Shown here: positions 9,488-18,497 of the stretch, piece after piece
How the letters are laid out: each line of letters opens with the position of its first letter
Position numbering within the stretch: the stretch's first letter is position 1
DNA from: Myroides odoratus DSM 2801
Lineage (GTDB): Bacteria > Bacteroidota > Bacteroidia > Flavobacteriales > Flavobacteriaceae
Direction of reading: 5' to 3'
Length of the DNA stretch: 64,000 nucleotides
Assembly: GCF_000243275.1 (NCBI RefSeq)
Contig: NZ_CM001437.1
Span: 946,019 to 1,010,018, forward strand
Program-made: the position numbers and the translations under genes
The notes under the pieces: model-generated
What the model was told of the DNA's origin: nothing
The model's input: only the letters and a program-made list of their open reading frames with translations
Database searches by the model: none

Positions 9488-9522
9488 AAAGCGCTATTCG
9501 ATGGAATAGCGCTTTTTTTTTT
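9488..9522. terminator. Bidirectional terminator
   Basis: GCGCTATTC / GAATAGCGC with a 4-nt loop, flanked by A-run and T-run. It serves the convergent lipoprotein and DUF695 genes. Confidence 0.85.
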
Positions 9523-10609
9523 ATCCTTTATAACGTTCAAAAGATTGCCAATATTTATCTTTATAAATCGCATAGTTTACAGCAAAATCTTGTTTATACT
9601 GTTGTTTCATTCGATCAATAACCCTTGCTGGTTCTCTAAAATCTTTACAGCTAAAGAAGATATCTCGATTGCCATCTACTGTTTCTCTTCCTATGTTTAA
9701 GTACCCTTTATCATCTGGTAGTATTTCAATCAATTCATCTTCAAATTGATTTAGCAATTGATAAGTAGCCTCATCAGGAAAACCATTGTGATTGGCTTTA
9801 AAAGCGATTTCTACACGAACAATCCAAGGGTGAGAAGCCTTAGCATCCCAATCTAAAAGTGTTCTATTTATCATTGCGATTAAAGGCATACCGTTTTCTA
9901 ACGTAGCTTCTAATCCCACATAAGCATCATTATCCGTATTATAACGCGTACCTTCATACTTCTCAATGAACTCTTTCTCTCGCCATATCAAGTAATCCTT
10001 GAGTTTTAAAATGGAAATTAATTCCCCTTCTGCTTGATCAGGTCCTACAACTTTCAGGCTATCAATAGCCGTAATCGCATTTAATTCTCCTAAGAAGTTA
10101 TCCAAAAAGATATAGATTCCATTTGCAATAACGGATTTATCGCTTTCTACGAAATCCTCATAAACAAGAACCAAATCGACCTCATCTGGATATTGAGGAT
10201 GTTCAATTGCATAGAAATTAATTTTCTCTTTTGAAAATTCGTAGTTATTCATTCGAATATTAAAACGATTAATATCCGCCACAGGCTTTAATGCCGTAAA
10301 CTTCCAATTGGGTAATTGAGGGGCTGCTTGTACGAGGTCTTCAATAAAAGCAACATTTTTCACCATTCCATCTGGTGTAAAGATTAATTCCGCTACTTCG
10401 TCATTCATCATTCCAGCAAGAAAGTAGACTCCTTCTCTTAATTCTTGTAATTTAGGAGCTAGACGATCAAAGAATTGCTCTTCAATCGCATCACGTCCTT
10501 GAACCACTTTAAAAAACGTTTGTTCATTTTCCTGAAACCAGTGCCAAAAGTCGGCGATGGTGTGAATAGGATTTTCTTTTTTAGCAAAAATATTTTTTAG
10601 TATACTCAT
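9521..10609 (-). CDS. DUF695-domain protein
   Basis: A 362-residue soluble protein. The N-terminal half (about 15-210) contains FWHWFQENEQTFFKVVQ and a beta-rich segment ending at DSLKVVGPDQAEGEL. The C-terminal part matches DUF695, seen in WIVRVEIAFKANHNGFPD, FEDELIEIL and GNRDIFFSCKDFREP. DUF695 is an uncharacterised domain frequent near toxin-immunity genes. It is convergent with the accessory run and shares its terminator. It lies head to tail with the GRAM-like gene on the same strand. Function unknown. Confidence 0.7.
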   Translation of the reverse strand: MSILKNIFAKKENPIHTIADFWHWFQENEQTFFKVVQGRDAIEEQFFDRLAPKLQELREGVYFLAGMMNDEVAELIFTPDGMVKNVAFIEDLVQAAPQLPNWKFTALKPVADINRFNIRMNNYEFSKEKINFYAIEHPQYPDEVDLVLVYEDFVESDKSVIANGIYIFLDNFLGELNAITAIDSLKVVGPDQAEGELISILKLKDYLIWREKEFIEKYEGTRYNTDNDAYVGLEATLENGMPLIAMINRTLLDWDAKASHPWIVRVEIAFKANHNGFPDEATYQLLNQFEDELIEILPDDKGYLNIGRETVDGNRDIFFSCKDFREPARVIDRMKQQYKQDFAVNYAIYKDKYWQSFERYKG

Positions 10610-10657
10610 GTATATAGTATTAAGACTCCCTGATTATTTTTAGCAATCAAGGTATTG

Positions 10658-11188
10658 TTATGATTCAATTTTAGTTTGTATTGCTTGAAGCCATACTTGT
10701 GGTTCGTTAACAACAAATTTAAATTTCATTTTCCCTTTGGTTTGAATGATTATTCCATCATCAAACCAACCCAAAAAACGATAAACACGAACCTTTTCTA
10801 CCGCATTCCAATCGACCATCCACTGATTTTCAACAAAGTTTTTGGTTTTAGGTTCAAAGATCAATTGTTTATCTGTGGCATATAATACCCCTACCCCTAT
10901 ATGAGAAAGTGTTTTTATGGCTTGATAAGCAACCCCATAAAAAGCAACTGCCTCTAGATTTTCTTTTGAGAAGGTAACTTTCTGTTTTCGCTGTAAAAGT
11001 TTAAAAAAAATTAGATACCAACAAACGGTAAAAATGAGTGCACGAAAAACAAAAGGAACTACCTGTATATCTTCTCCTAGCAAAAAATAAAAACAACTAA
11101 GAATCAAGCTATACACAAATCCAGCACAAAGGCTAAAATAGAATTGGTATTTAAATTTTATCTGTACTGTTTCTCCTCCTATTTTCAT
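10658..11188 (-). CDS. Membrane-anchored GRAM/PH-like protein
   Basis: A 176-residue protein. Two transmembrane helices (about 14-36 and 43-63) are followed by a cytoplasmic PH/GRAM-like beta domain (about 72-172) with VLYATDKQLIFEPK, WNAVEKVRVYR and IIIQTKGKMKFKFVV. GRAM domains bind lipids or proteins at the membrane. It lies 48 bp upstream of the DUF695 gene, probably in one operon. Confidence 0.6.
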   Translation of the reverse strand: MKIGGETVQIKFKYQFYFSLCAGFVYSLILSCFYFLLGEDIQVVPFVFRALIFTVCWYLIFFKLLQRKQKVTFSKENLEAVAFYGVAYQAIKTLSHIGVGVLYATDKQLIFEPKTKNFVENQWMVDWNAVEKVRVYRFLGWFDDGIIIQTKGKMKFKFVVNEPQVWLQAIQTKIES

Positions 11189-11242
11189 ATGAATACGGTC
11201 GATTTATAAAGATACCAAAAATATCATTGTTGCAAAATACGC

Positions 11243-11884
11243 TTAGTTCTGTTTCTTCATTTTGGCCTTAATAAATTCGAAAATAATAGGTAAAATGGAA
11301 ATAAAAATAATAAGCAAGGCTATTTTCGAGAAGTTATTTTTAACGATAGGTAAATTTCCTAAGAAGTATCCTGCCAAAGTTAATCCCACTACCCAAACAA
11401 TACCACCAATTACATTATATGTCATGAATATTCTATAACGCATGTTCCCCACTCCAGCAACAAAAGGAGCCAAAGTGCGAACAATAGGAATAAATCGCGC
11501 AATTACAATCGTACGCTCTCCATATTTTTCATAGAAAGCATGGGTTTTATCTAAGTGTTCTTGTTTAATTACCTGCTTGCCAAATAATCGAATATTCGTC
11601 ATGCGCATCCCTACTTTTCTTCCGATATAATAGTTGAGTGAATCACCTGAAATGGCGGCAATCAAGAGCAATACAATAGCCACAGTAATATCTAATTCTG
11701 ACGATTGAGCTACAAGCATTCCCGTAGCAAAAAGCAAAGAATCACCAGGTAGAAAAGGCATAATTACTAAGCCTGTTTCCACAAAAATGATCAAAAATAA
11801 AATGGCGTAAATCCAAGCTCCGTAGTTCTCGATTAGCGTGTGTAAGTACTGGTCAATGTGAAAGATAAAATCTAGTAACTCCAT
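11243..11884 (-). CDS. DedA-family membrane protein
   Basis: A 213-residue inner-membrane protein with the DedA/SNARE-associated layout. It has an amphipathic start (MELLDFIFHIDQYL), VETGLVIMPFLPGDSLLFATG (about 36-56), then the signature FYEKYGERTIVIARFIPIVRTLAPFVAGVG with the conserved Arg residues. DedA proteins are implicated in undecaprenyl-phosphate or phospholipid flipping and membrane-potential homeostasis. The length is normal. It stands alone, with 54 bp to the GRAM-like gene downstream. Confidence 0.92.
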   Translation of the reverse strand: MELLDFIFHIDQYLHTLIENYGAWIYAILFLIIFVETGLVIMPFLPGDSLLFATGMLVAQSSELDITVAIVLLLIAAISGDSLNYYIGRKVGMRMTNIRLFGKQVIKQEHLDKTHAFYEKYGERTIVIARFIPIVRTLAPFVAGVGNMRYRIFMTYNVIGGIVWVVGLTLAGYFLGNLPIVKNNFSKIALLIIFISILPIIFEFIKAKMKKQN

Positions 11885-12297
11885 GTTTTCTTTAAAGTGA
11901 GTATAAAATTGAACGATTTAGTTTGTCTCACAAAGATGTAAAGATTATTCTAATTAGAAAGAAAAAAATTGCGTATTTACCTAATCTACATTCCGACTTC
12001 CTTCAATTGACTATTTACTTAAAAATCAAGGTAATACTAAAATAAAATCACTTAAAATAGTATAAAATCATATTATATATTTAAATAAATTCAGCCTTTA
12101 ATCTGAGGCTTTATGAAAAAATCGTACTCTTTATTTCTGTAACACCTTTGTTTTTCAGTACAATGGAGAAAAAAAGTATAAAAACTACTTGCACTATCCT
12201 ACAAATTAATGCTTTTATAGCATCTAATCTTCATTCCTATCCTATCCCTTTTTTGATCTAAATTCTGTATCTTCGAAACTTCAATAAAATACTACTT
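11885..12297. other. AT-rich intergenic region
   Basis: 413 bp between divergent DedA and the small PLDc_N-like gene. It should hold both promoters, but I see no convincing TTTG / TAnnTTTG pair, repeat or RNA structure. Confidence 0.4.
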
Positions 12298-12492
12298 ATG
12301 TCTCCATTCATCTGGCAATTATTCATCCTCAGCCTACTTGTTTTTATCCTATATAGTTTATATCACGTAGCCCAATCTAACAATACTTGGGATCGAAAAA
12401 CAATGTATTGTATACTAATTTTAGTATTCCCTTTATTCGGCAGTTTCGTTTATTTCTTTATGAATCGAACAACAGCCAAGAATAATCAGTAG
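12298..12492 (+). CDS. Small PLDc_N-like membrane protein
   Basis: 64 residues with two transmembrane helices (about 5-25 and 37-56) separated by NNTWDRKTMYC. The second helix holds PLFGSFVYFFMNR, which resembles the PLDc_N domain that precedes cardiolipin synthase catalytic domains (W..[IVL]..FPxxGxxxY..). Here it stands alone, as is common for these short proteins. Function unknown. Confidence 0.65.
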   Translation: MSPFIWQLFILSLLVFILYSLYHVAQSNNTWDRKTMYCILILVFPLFGSFVYFFMNRTTAKNNQ

Positions 12493-12591
12493 TTCTAAGA
12501 CTAAATCGCTATTTTTTTTATATCCTTATGTTTGATTACAAAAAAATTAAATATTTTTATATATTCAATAGCAGATTAAATCGAAACTATT

Positions 12592-12834
12592 ATGCTGTCA
12601 TACTTGCTGGTACATACAACCCTAGGAACGCACCTTGCCTCATTGCAGACCATTACGGTCATGTTGCATCTCTGCTTTTGGGTTGCCTTTTTAATTATTT
12701 TCTTGCGCTTCTGCCGAGATTATTTCATTTACAAGCACCGTTTTCAGCAAGCATTCCAAAGACGAAAAGCACCTTTACTTGTATTAGCCATCGTATATGC
12801 GGTAACCATGATTGCCATTTACTTTTTATGGTAA
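12592..12834 (+). CDS. Small two-helix membrane protein
   Basis: 80 residues with hydrophobic segments at about 20-42 and 62-79, separated by a basic loop (CRDYFIYKHRFQQAFQRRKA), consistent with the positive-inside rule. An overlapping longer frame from 12528 is low in membrane logic and was not chosen. No family is recognised. A terminator follows about 90 bp later. Confidence 0.5.
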   Translation: MLSYLLVHTTLGTHLASLQTITVMLHLCFWVAFLIIFLRFCRDYFIYKHRFQQAFQRRKAPLLVLAIVYAVTMIAIYFLW

Positions 12835-12920
12835 AGAGAAATAAGAGGAGAAATCAGGCTATTTTTTAATTTACGAGTATCTTGGCTTTCATAGAAAAGA
12901 AACGAAAAATAGAAATACAA

Positions 12921-12953
12921 AAAAAGGAAGGCTGATAGGCCTTCCTTTTTTTT
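12921..12953. terminator. Terminator hairpin
   Basis: AAAAAGGAAGGC / GCCTTCCTTTTT around TGATA, with A-run and T-run. It probably serves both the small membrane gene and the minus-strand helicase-like gene. Confidence 0.8.
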
Positions 12954-13072
12954 GTATTATTATGTGAGATTCTGGTAAAAGCTTTTTTGTTGTTTCGCTT
13001 TTTTGCTCGTTGCTAGATTCTCGTTTACTAGAAAATACTACCGTAAACTGTAAACCTGAAACCGTCAACCAA

Positions 13073-13711
13073 TTAATCTTCTTCCTCTTCGTCGTAGAAA
13101 TCAAGCCATTCTACATCCTCAGCCATGGTTTTATCTACAAACATATCTAACGCCTCTACATAGTCTTTACCAAAGTAAATACGTTGTGTTTTTCCAATAC
13201 TTTCAGACAATCGATACAAACGCGGTTCGTGTCTGTTTCTCAATTGTTGATCTATATCGTCAATAATATACATTTTCAATTGATTCACATCGAATCCAGC
13301 GCCGCTAAACATTAAGTTTAATCGCTCTGCTGTTCCAATCAAAATATCGTTTCCTAATGACATTTGATTCTTGTCATCATCTAAATCGGTATAATCGTGA
13401 ACCCCATAAACTCGAATATTCATTTTATCGCCAATGCGATCAAACTCTTCCATTAGGCGTTCCACTTCAAATTTATCTTTTACAACAATCAATACACGTG
13501 TAGAAATCATATCATCCACAGGTGCTTCTGCGCGTTGTAAAGCAGCAATAATTAATGCTGTCGTTTTTCCTTCTTCTTTAGGTGCAATCAAGACAAAATC
13601 CTGTCCGCTTTTAATACGGCCAAAAGTAGATTTTTGTAATATAGTTGGTTCTTCAAATCCTAATTGACTCAAATTGTTCTGTAGAACCGGGTGTATTTTT
13701 TTTAATTTCAT
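13073..13711 (-). CDS. Degenerate, single-domain DEAD-box-like protein
   Basis: 212 residues from the MKLKK start at 13711, which overlaps or abuts the preceding stop; an upstream start at 13726 is also open. The fold follows the first RecA domain of DEAD-box helicases. It has a Q-motif-like GFEEPTILQKSTFGRI, a Walker A-like APKEEGKTTA, a GNDILIGTAERL segment (PTR-like) and IIDDIDQ at the DEAD position. The DEAD box is altered to DDID, the SAT motif is not evident, and the second RecA domain is absent. It probably does not unwind RNA. Cotranscribed with the sigma-54 activator. Confidence 0.7.
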   Translation of the reverse strand: MKLKKIHPVLQNNLSQLGFEEPTILQKSTFGRIKSGQDFVLIAPKEEGKTTALIIAALQRAEAPVDDMISTRVLIVVKDKFEVERLMEEFDRIGDKMNIRVYGVHDYTDLDDDKNQMSLGNDILIGTAERLNLMFSGAGFDVNQLKMYIIDDIDQQLRNRHEPRLYRLSESIGKTQRIYFGKDYVEALDMFVDKTMAEDVEWLDFYDEEEED

Positions 13712-13712
13712 A

Positions 13713-14885
13713 TTATTTTGTAGCAAATAGCTTTACGTCTTCTAATGTTACTTCGTTTCCTCCTAAGATAATCAGTCGTTCAATGACATTGCGCAACTCT
13801 CGTATATTTCCACTCCAATCATATTGCTGTAATAGCGTTATGGCCTCCGCAGTAAATTTCTTAGGCGTTGTTCCTTGCTCTGCCGCAATTTGTTTGACAA
13901 AGTGTTCCAGCAGCAAAGGTATGTCATCTCTTCGGTCATTCAAAGCAGGTACTTTGATTAAAATAACCGCTAGGCGATGATATAAATCTTCTCTAAAGCG
14001 TCCTTCTTCAATTTCCTTGCGCAAATCTTTGTTGGTCGCAGCTAATACGCGGACATCTATTTTTTGATCTTTCTCTGCTCCAACGCGTGTAATTACATTT
14101 TCTTGTAAAGCGCGTAATACCTTTGCTTGAGCAGGCAAGCTCATATCGCCAATTTCATCCAAGAAAATAGTTCCCTTATCCGCAAGTTCAAACTTTCCAG
14201 GTCGATCCTTAACCGCTGAAGTAAAAGCACCTTTCACGTGACCAAATAGTTCACTTTCGATTAATTCTGCCGGAATAGCCGCACAATTCACTTCAATCAA
14301 CGGTTTTATGGATCGTGGGCTTTGCGCGTGAATCTGATGCGCCACTAATTCCTTTCCTGTTCCATTAGGTCCAGTAATTAATACACGAGCTTCAGTAGGT
14401 GCTACTTTCTCTATCATCGCTGTAATCTGCTCAATAGATTCGCTTTTTCCTATAATCTCGTATTTCTTGGAAACTTTTTTCTTTAAAATGGTATTTTCAA
14501 CAACCAAATGACTCTTATCTAACGCATTGCGAACCGTAGTCAAAAGGCGATTCAAATCTGGTGGTTTTGAGATATAATCGAAAGCCCCTAATTTCATTGT
14601 ATTGATAGCTGTCTCCAAATCACCATGTCCTGAAATCATCACGAAAACAGTCTCTGGTTTGATTTTTTTAGCTTCTACCAAAAGCTCATCCCCACTCATT
14701 TTAGGCATTTTGATATCCGAGATCACCAAGTCGTAATCTTCTTGGGTAATCATTTTCAATCCTTCTTCGCCATCTTCTGCTGCATCTACTTTATAAGAGG
14801 GAGATTTATCTTCTAATATACGAGTTAGAACGCGGCGAATCGCTGCTTCATCCTCTACAATTAATATTCTAGATTCTTTACTCAT
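13713..14885 (-). CDS. Sigma-54-dependent response regulator without DNA-binding domain
   Basis: 390 residues. The receiver domain (1-125) has the phospho-acceptor Asp in DLVISDIKMPKMSG, and conserved Thr/Ser and Lys in VMISGHGD and YISKPPD. The AAA+ domain (about 140-380) has Walker A GPNGTGKE, ESELFGHVKGAFTSA (GAFTGA loop variant), Walker B GTIFLDEIGDM and the sensor arginine region NIRELRNVIERL. The usual C-terminal Fis-type HTH (about 50 residues) is missing: the protein stops 15 residues after the AAA+ domain. It may act from solution or through a partner. No histidine kinase is adjacent. Confidence 0.9.
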   Translation of the reverse strand: MSKESRILIVEDEAAIRRVLTRILEDKSPSYKVDAAEDGEEGLKMITQEDYDLVISDIKMPKMSGDELLVEAKKIKPETVFVMISGHGDLETAINTMKLGAFDYISKPPDLNRLLTTVRNALDKSHLVVENTILKKKVSKKYEIIGKSESIEQITAMIEKVAPTEARVLITGPNGTGKELVAHQIHAQSPRSIKPLIEVNCAAIPAELIESELFGHVKGAFTSAVKDRPGKFELADKGTIFLDEIGDMSLPAQAKVLRALQENVITRVGAEKDQKIDVRVLAATNKDLRKEIEEGRFREDLYHRLAVILIKVPALNDRRDDIPLLLEHFVKQIAAEQGTTPKKFTAEAITLLQQYDWSGNIRELRNVIERLIILGGNEVTLEDVKLFATK

Positions 14886-14910
14886 AACCTTTTTATTTTA
14901 GCACCTAGGC

Positions 14911-16218
14911 TTAATATTTTAACCACTTATACAGTTCTTTCCATGATGGGCGTTTCCCATACATCAAGATACCAATTCGGTATATTTTTGCCGCCAACCA
15001 TACCGTCAAGATAAAGGTAGCAAACAATAATACGATAGATACAATAATTTGCCAAATAGGCACACCAAAAGGAATACGCATTAGCATTACAATTGGAGAA
15101 GTAAATGGAATCATTGAAAACACCGTTGCTACTGTTCCATGAGGATCTTTAATTACCGTAAAGAAACCAATGTAAACCCCTAACATCAACGGTAACATTA
15201 CAGGGAATAAGAATTGTTGTGTATCTGTTTCATTATCTACAGCAGCACCAATTGCCGCATACAAAGAGCTATATAAAAAGTACCCACCGATGAAGAAAAT
15301 AATAAAATATACAAACCAAGACAACAAAGGTAAACCCATAATTTCACTTATGTAATTTTGGATATTACTCATCACACTTGGATCCATAGTCGTAGCCATT
15401 TGAGCCGCTTCCATATTAGCAGCACTTCCTGCATTTAATCCAAAAACGGAAGTAGCAACCAACATCAAAATTCCTCCTACAACACCCCAAATTAAAAACT
15501 GTAGTAACCCAGCCATAGAAGTACCAATGATTTTTCCCATCATCAATTGGAAAGGTTTCACAGAAGAGATAATCACTTCGATAATTCGATTGGTTTTTTC
15601 TTCAATCACAGAGCGCATCACCATATTTCCATAGACAATAATAAACATCATGATGCAGTATCCAAATAAAGATCCGATGAATATTTTAATCTCATTCAAC
15701 CCTTTTACCGTTTGTTCTCCAGAAGCTTTTTCCAAATGAAGGTTTACTTCGGCTTGATTTTCCTTGATAATCTTCGGGTCAATTCCCTTCTCTATTAAAT
15801 TTAAGCTAGAAACTTTATTTTCGATCGTCGATTCGATTTTACTGATAAATGCAATTCCTGGGCTTTCATTCGAAATATAGTAAATCGAATTTTCATAAGC
15901 TGTCATTTGCTCCTGTTTCGGAATGTATAACAAGCCATCGTATTTTTCAGCTAAGACGCTGTCTTTTAAAATAGCAATAGGTACAGCGGATAAATTTTGG
16001 TATTCATATTCTTCTGAATTCTCAAAATCTCCACTAAAGATGCCGCTTTCATCGTGAATAGCAATTACTTTAGTTGTCGATTTCATTGTACTTAAATACC
16101 CAATAAGCACAGCAACAGCTACGAAAAAAAGAGGAGCTAAAAAGGTCATGACAATAAAAGCTTTATTACGAGCTTTAGCAATAAATTCTCTTTTTATAAT
16201 TAGTTTTAAAACACCCAT
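14911..16218 (-). CDS. ABC-2 type exporter permease (NatB-like)
   Basis: A 435-residue membrane protein. One N-terminal helix (about 22-42) is followed by an extracytoplasmic domain (about 50-175), then five further helices (about 180-205, 230-255, 305-325, 335-360, 385-420). The motif EEKTNRIIEVIISSVKP is typical of ABC-2 permeases. Its ATPase ends 2 bp upstream, so the two form one transporter. Homologues are often called Na+ exporters, but the substrate is not known. Confidence 0.9.
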   Translation of the reverse strand: MGVLKLIIKREFIAKARNKAFIVMTFLAPLFFVAVAVLIGYLSTMKSTTKVIAIHDESGIFSGDFENSEEYEYQNLSAVPIAILKDSVLAEKYDGLLYIPKQEQMTAYENSIYYISNESPGIAFISKIESTIENKVSSLNLIEKGIDPKIIKENQAEVNLHLEKASGEQTVKGLNEIKIFIGSLFGYCIMMFIIVYGNMVMRSVIEEKTNRIIEVIISSVKPFQLMMGKIIGTSMAGLLQFLIWGVVGGILMLVATSVFGLNAGSAANMEAAQMATTMDPSVMSNIQNYISEIMGLPLLSWFVYFIIFFIGGYFLYSSLYAAIGAAVDNETDTQQFLFPVMLPLMLGVYIGFFTVIKDPHGTVATVFSMIPFTSPIVMLMRIPFGVPIWQIIVSIVLLFATFILTVWLAAKIYRIGILMYGKRPSWKELYKWLKY

Positions 16219-16220
16219 AC

Positions 16221-17144
16221 TTATTGACTTACAGTTTGAATAAAAATATCATTTGCCGTTGGTAATTTTTCGACGAAATGCGTTACTTGTCCATTGTTTG
16301 ATAAAATATGCAACAGCTCATTTGGCATTGCTTCTCCCAAATCAATCTCCAATTGCAATTCATCATTTAAAGATTTAAACGACGTAGGTTGAACAGCAAA
16401 TTTCTGAGATAATTCAAACATTAATCGGTGTACATCGCTAGATAGGATTCCCACTTGGTACAAATTGGTACGAAAATCGCGTTTCACATCTACTAGGCGT
16501 CCTTCGATCAGCTTATTTGATTTGTGAATCAAGGCAATATAATCGCACATTTCTTCCACACTTTCCATGCGGTGTGTAGAAAAGATAATCGTTGCTCCTT
16601 TTTCTTTAAGTTCTAGAATTTCATCTTTAATGATATTGGCATTCACCGGGTCAAAACCAGAAAACGGTTCATCAAAAATCAGCAATTTAGGTTTGTGTAA
16701 AACCGTTACCACAAATTGGATTTTCTGTGCCATTCCTTTTGAAAGCTCTTGAATCTTTTTATCCCACCATCCTTTGATGTCCAATTTATCAAACCAATAG
16801 TCCAATTGTTCTTTGGCTTCCACTTTACTCAATCCTTTTAATTGAGCTAAGTAAAGGGCTTGTTCTCCCACTTTCATGGTTTTATACAATCCTCTTTCCT
16901 CTGGCATATAACCAATATCTTTAATATGATGGGGGCTCAACGCCTGCCCATCGAGGATGATTTGCCCTTGATCAGGATATGTGATTTGATTTATAATTCG
17001 GATTAGGGATGTTTTTCCAGCCCCATTAGGGCCTAATAAACCGTAGATAGATCCTTTCGGCACGGTTAGAGAAACATTATTTAAAGCTATTTTATCAGAA
17101 TATCTTTTTTCTACATTCTTAACTTCTAAGATAGGTTGCATCAA
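16221..17144 (-). CDS. ABC transporter ATPase (NatA-like)
   Basis: 307 residues. Walker A GPNGAGKTS (about 37-45), Q-loop MPEERG, signature LSKGMAQKIQ, Walker B LLIFDEPFSGFDPVN and the switch His in FSTHRMES are all intact. The signature is LSKGM in place of LSGGQ, as is usual for NatA/YhaQ-like proteins. The C-terminal about 70 residues form an extra domain. It pairs with the permease gene immediately downstream. Confidence 0.93.
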   Translation of the reverse strand: MMQPILEVKNVEKRYSDKIALNNVSLTVPKGSIYGLLGPNGAGKTSLIRIINQITYPDQGQIILDGQALSPHHIKDIGYMPEERGLYKTMKVGEQALYLAQLKGLSKVEAKEQLDYWFDKLDIKGWWDKKIQELSKGMAQKIQFVVTVLHKPKLLIFDEPFSGFDPVNANIIKDEILELKEKGATIIFSTHRMESVEEMCDYIALIHKSNKLIEGRLVDVKRDFRTNLYQVGILSSDVHRLMFELSQKFAVQPTSFKSLNDELQLEIDLGEAMPNELLHILSNNGQVTHFVEKLPTANDIFIQTVSQ

Positions 17145-17227
17145 TCGATCTTTTATATTTCTTGTAAAAATAAATCATTTATTTCAACTTGCGAAGAACA
17201 AGGTATATTTTGATTGCGAATAGGCAT

Positions 17228-17262
17228 AAAAAAACCCAACCTTATATTGCTATAAGGTTGGG
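17228..17262 (-). terminator. Terminator of the grpE-dnaJ transcript
   Basis: CCCAACCTTATA / TATAAGGTTGGG around TTGC. On the minus strand it is followed by seven T. It lies 70 bp past the dnaJ stop. Confidence 0.85.
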
Positions 17263-17331
17263 AAAAATTGCTATGAAAAAGAAAATCCACTGTTTAATAA
17301 GTGTGCATCAAATGTATGACTTCTTTTCTAA

Positions 17332-18453
17332 TTATGAAAACATTTCTTTGACTTTTTCAAAAAAAGATTTATCTCCCTTGCCAGGAGTAGGTTTGAAGTT
17401 GCCATCTTCTTGCATTTTCTCGAAAAATTCCTTTTGTTCTTTTGTCAGTTTTTTAGGTGTCCACACGTTGATATGAACGAGTAAATCACCACTGCCATAA
17501 CTATTTAAATGTGGCAATCCTTTTCCTCTTAGGCGAAGTATTTTTCCAGATTGGATTCCTTCTTCTAATTTGATGCGCACATTTCCTGTTACGGTATAAA
17601 TTTCTTTACTTCCTCCTAATGCAGCTTCAGAAAAGCTGATATAAAGGTCATAATGTAGGTTGTCCCCTTCTCTTTTTAGCGTCTCGTGTTCTAATTCTTC
17701 CACAACCACCAATAAATCTCCTGCTACGCTGTTGTTTCCAGGTGCTTCATTTCCTTTACCTGCAACTTTCAATTGCATGCCTTCTGCTACACCTGCAGGG
17801 ATTTTAATTGATACGGTTTCTTCTTGTTGAATCATTCCTTCTGCATCTGATCCCGCTGGCTTTTGATCAATCATTTGACCTGTTCCCTGACATGTATGAC
17901 AAGGAGATGCCGTTTGCATACGACCAAATACAGTATTCGCGATTTTTGTTACTTGTCCTGTTCCATTACAAGTAGCACACGTTTTATAGGTAACACCTGC
18001 CGCTTTTATTTTGCGTTTTACTTTTACTTTCTTTTCTACGCCATTAGCAATATCTTCTAAAGTAAGTTTCACTTTAATGCGTAGACTCGTTCCTTTGGCT
18101 CTGCGTTGGCCTCCGCCAAATCCACCGAAACCACCAAAACCTCCGCCACCGAAAGCACTTCCGAAAATATCTCCAAACTGACTGAAGATGTCGTCCATGT
18201 TCATATGGCCACCGCCATATCCACCGCCACCTTCAAACGCAGCATGTCCATATTGATCGTAACGCGCTTTTTTGTCAGCATCACTCAATACTTCATACGC
18301 CTCTGCAGCTTCTTTGAATTTTTCTTCCGCTTCTTTATCTCCCGGATTCTTATCAGGGTGAAATTCGATCGCTTTCTTGCGGTATGCCTTCTTTATAGCA
18401 GCAGCATCTGCTCCTTTATCAATACCTAATATTTCGTAATAATCTTTCTTCAT
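17332..18453 (-). CDS. dnaJ: Chaperone DnaJ with a reduced zinc finger
   Basis: 373 residues. The J domain (1-70) has HPD in [11 protein letters not shown] long Gly/Phe region follows (about 75-115: [10 protein letters not shown] ... [10 protein letters not shown]). The client-binding domain has only two CxxCxGxG motifs, CATCNGTG and CHTCQGTG, instead of four, then the beta domains and a normal C-terminus. It stimulates DnaK ATPase and delivers substrates. Directly downstream of grpE with a 44-bp gap; dnaK is not in the window. The two-motif form is, to my memory, normal in Flavobacteria, so one zinc site is expected. Confidence 0.95.
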   Translation of the reverse strand: MKKDYYEILGIDKGADAAAIKKAYRKKAIEFHPDKNPGDKEAEEKFKEAAEAYEVLSDADKKARYDQYGHAAFEGGGGYGGGHMNMDDIFSQFGDIFGSAFGGGGFGGFGGFGGGQRRAKGTSLRIKVKLTLEDIANGVEKKVKVKRKIKAAGVTYKTCATCNGTGQVTKIANTVFGRMQTASPCHTCQGTGQMIDQKPAGSDAEGMIQQEETVSIKIPAGVAEGMQLKVAGKGNEAPGNNSVAGDLLVVVEELEHETLKREGDNLHYDLYISFSEAALGGSKEIYTVTGNVRIKLEEGIQSGKILRLRGKGLPHLNSYGSGDLLVHINVWTPKKLTKEQKEFFEKMQEDGNFKPTPGKGDKSFFEKVKEMFS

Positions 18454-18497
18454 TTGGATTCTGAGTTTCTATTAATAAATTGGTGCAACTATTTGTC

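Noticed and set aside
12528..12869. Overlapping 113-residue frame at the small membrane gene
   Set aside because: Composition is irregular and lacks membrane logic. The 80-residue frame inside it is more convincing.
12889..13104. 71-residue minus-strand frame
   Set aside because: It spans the terminator hairpin and the end of the helicase-like gene. The translation is low-complexity and has no start context.
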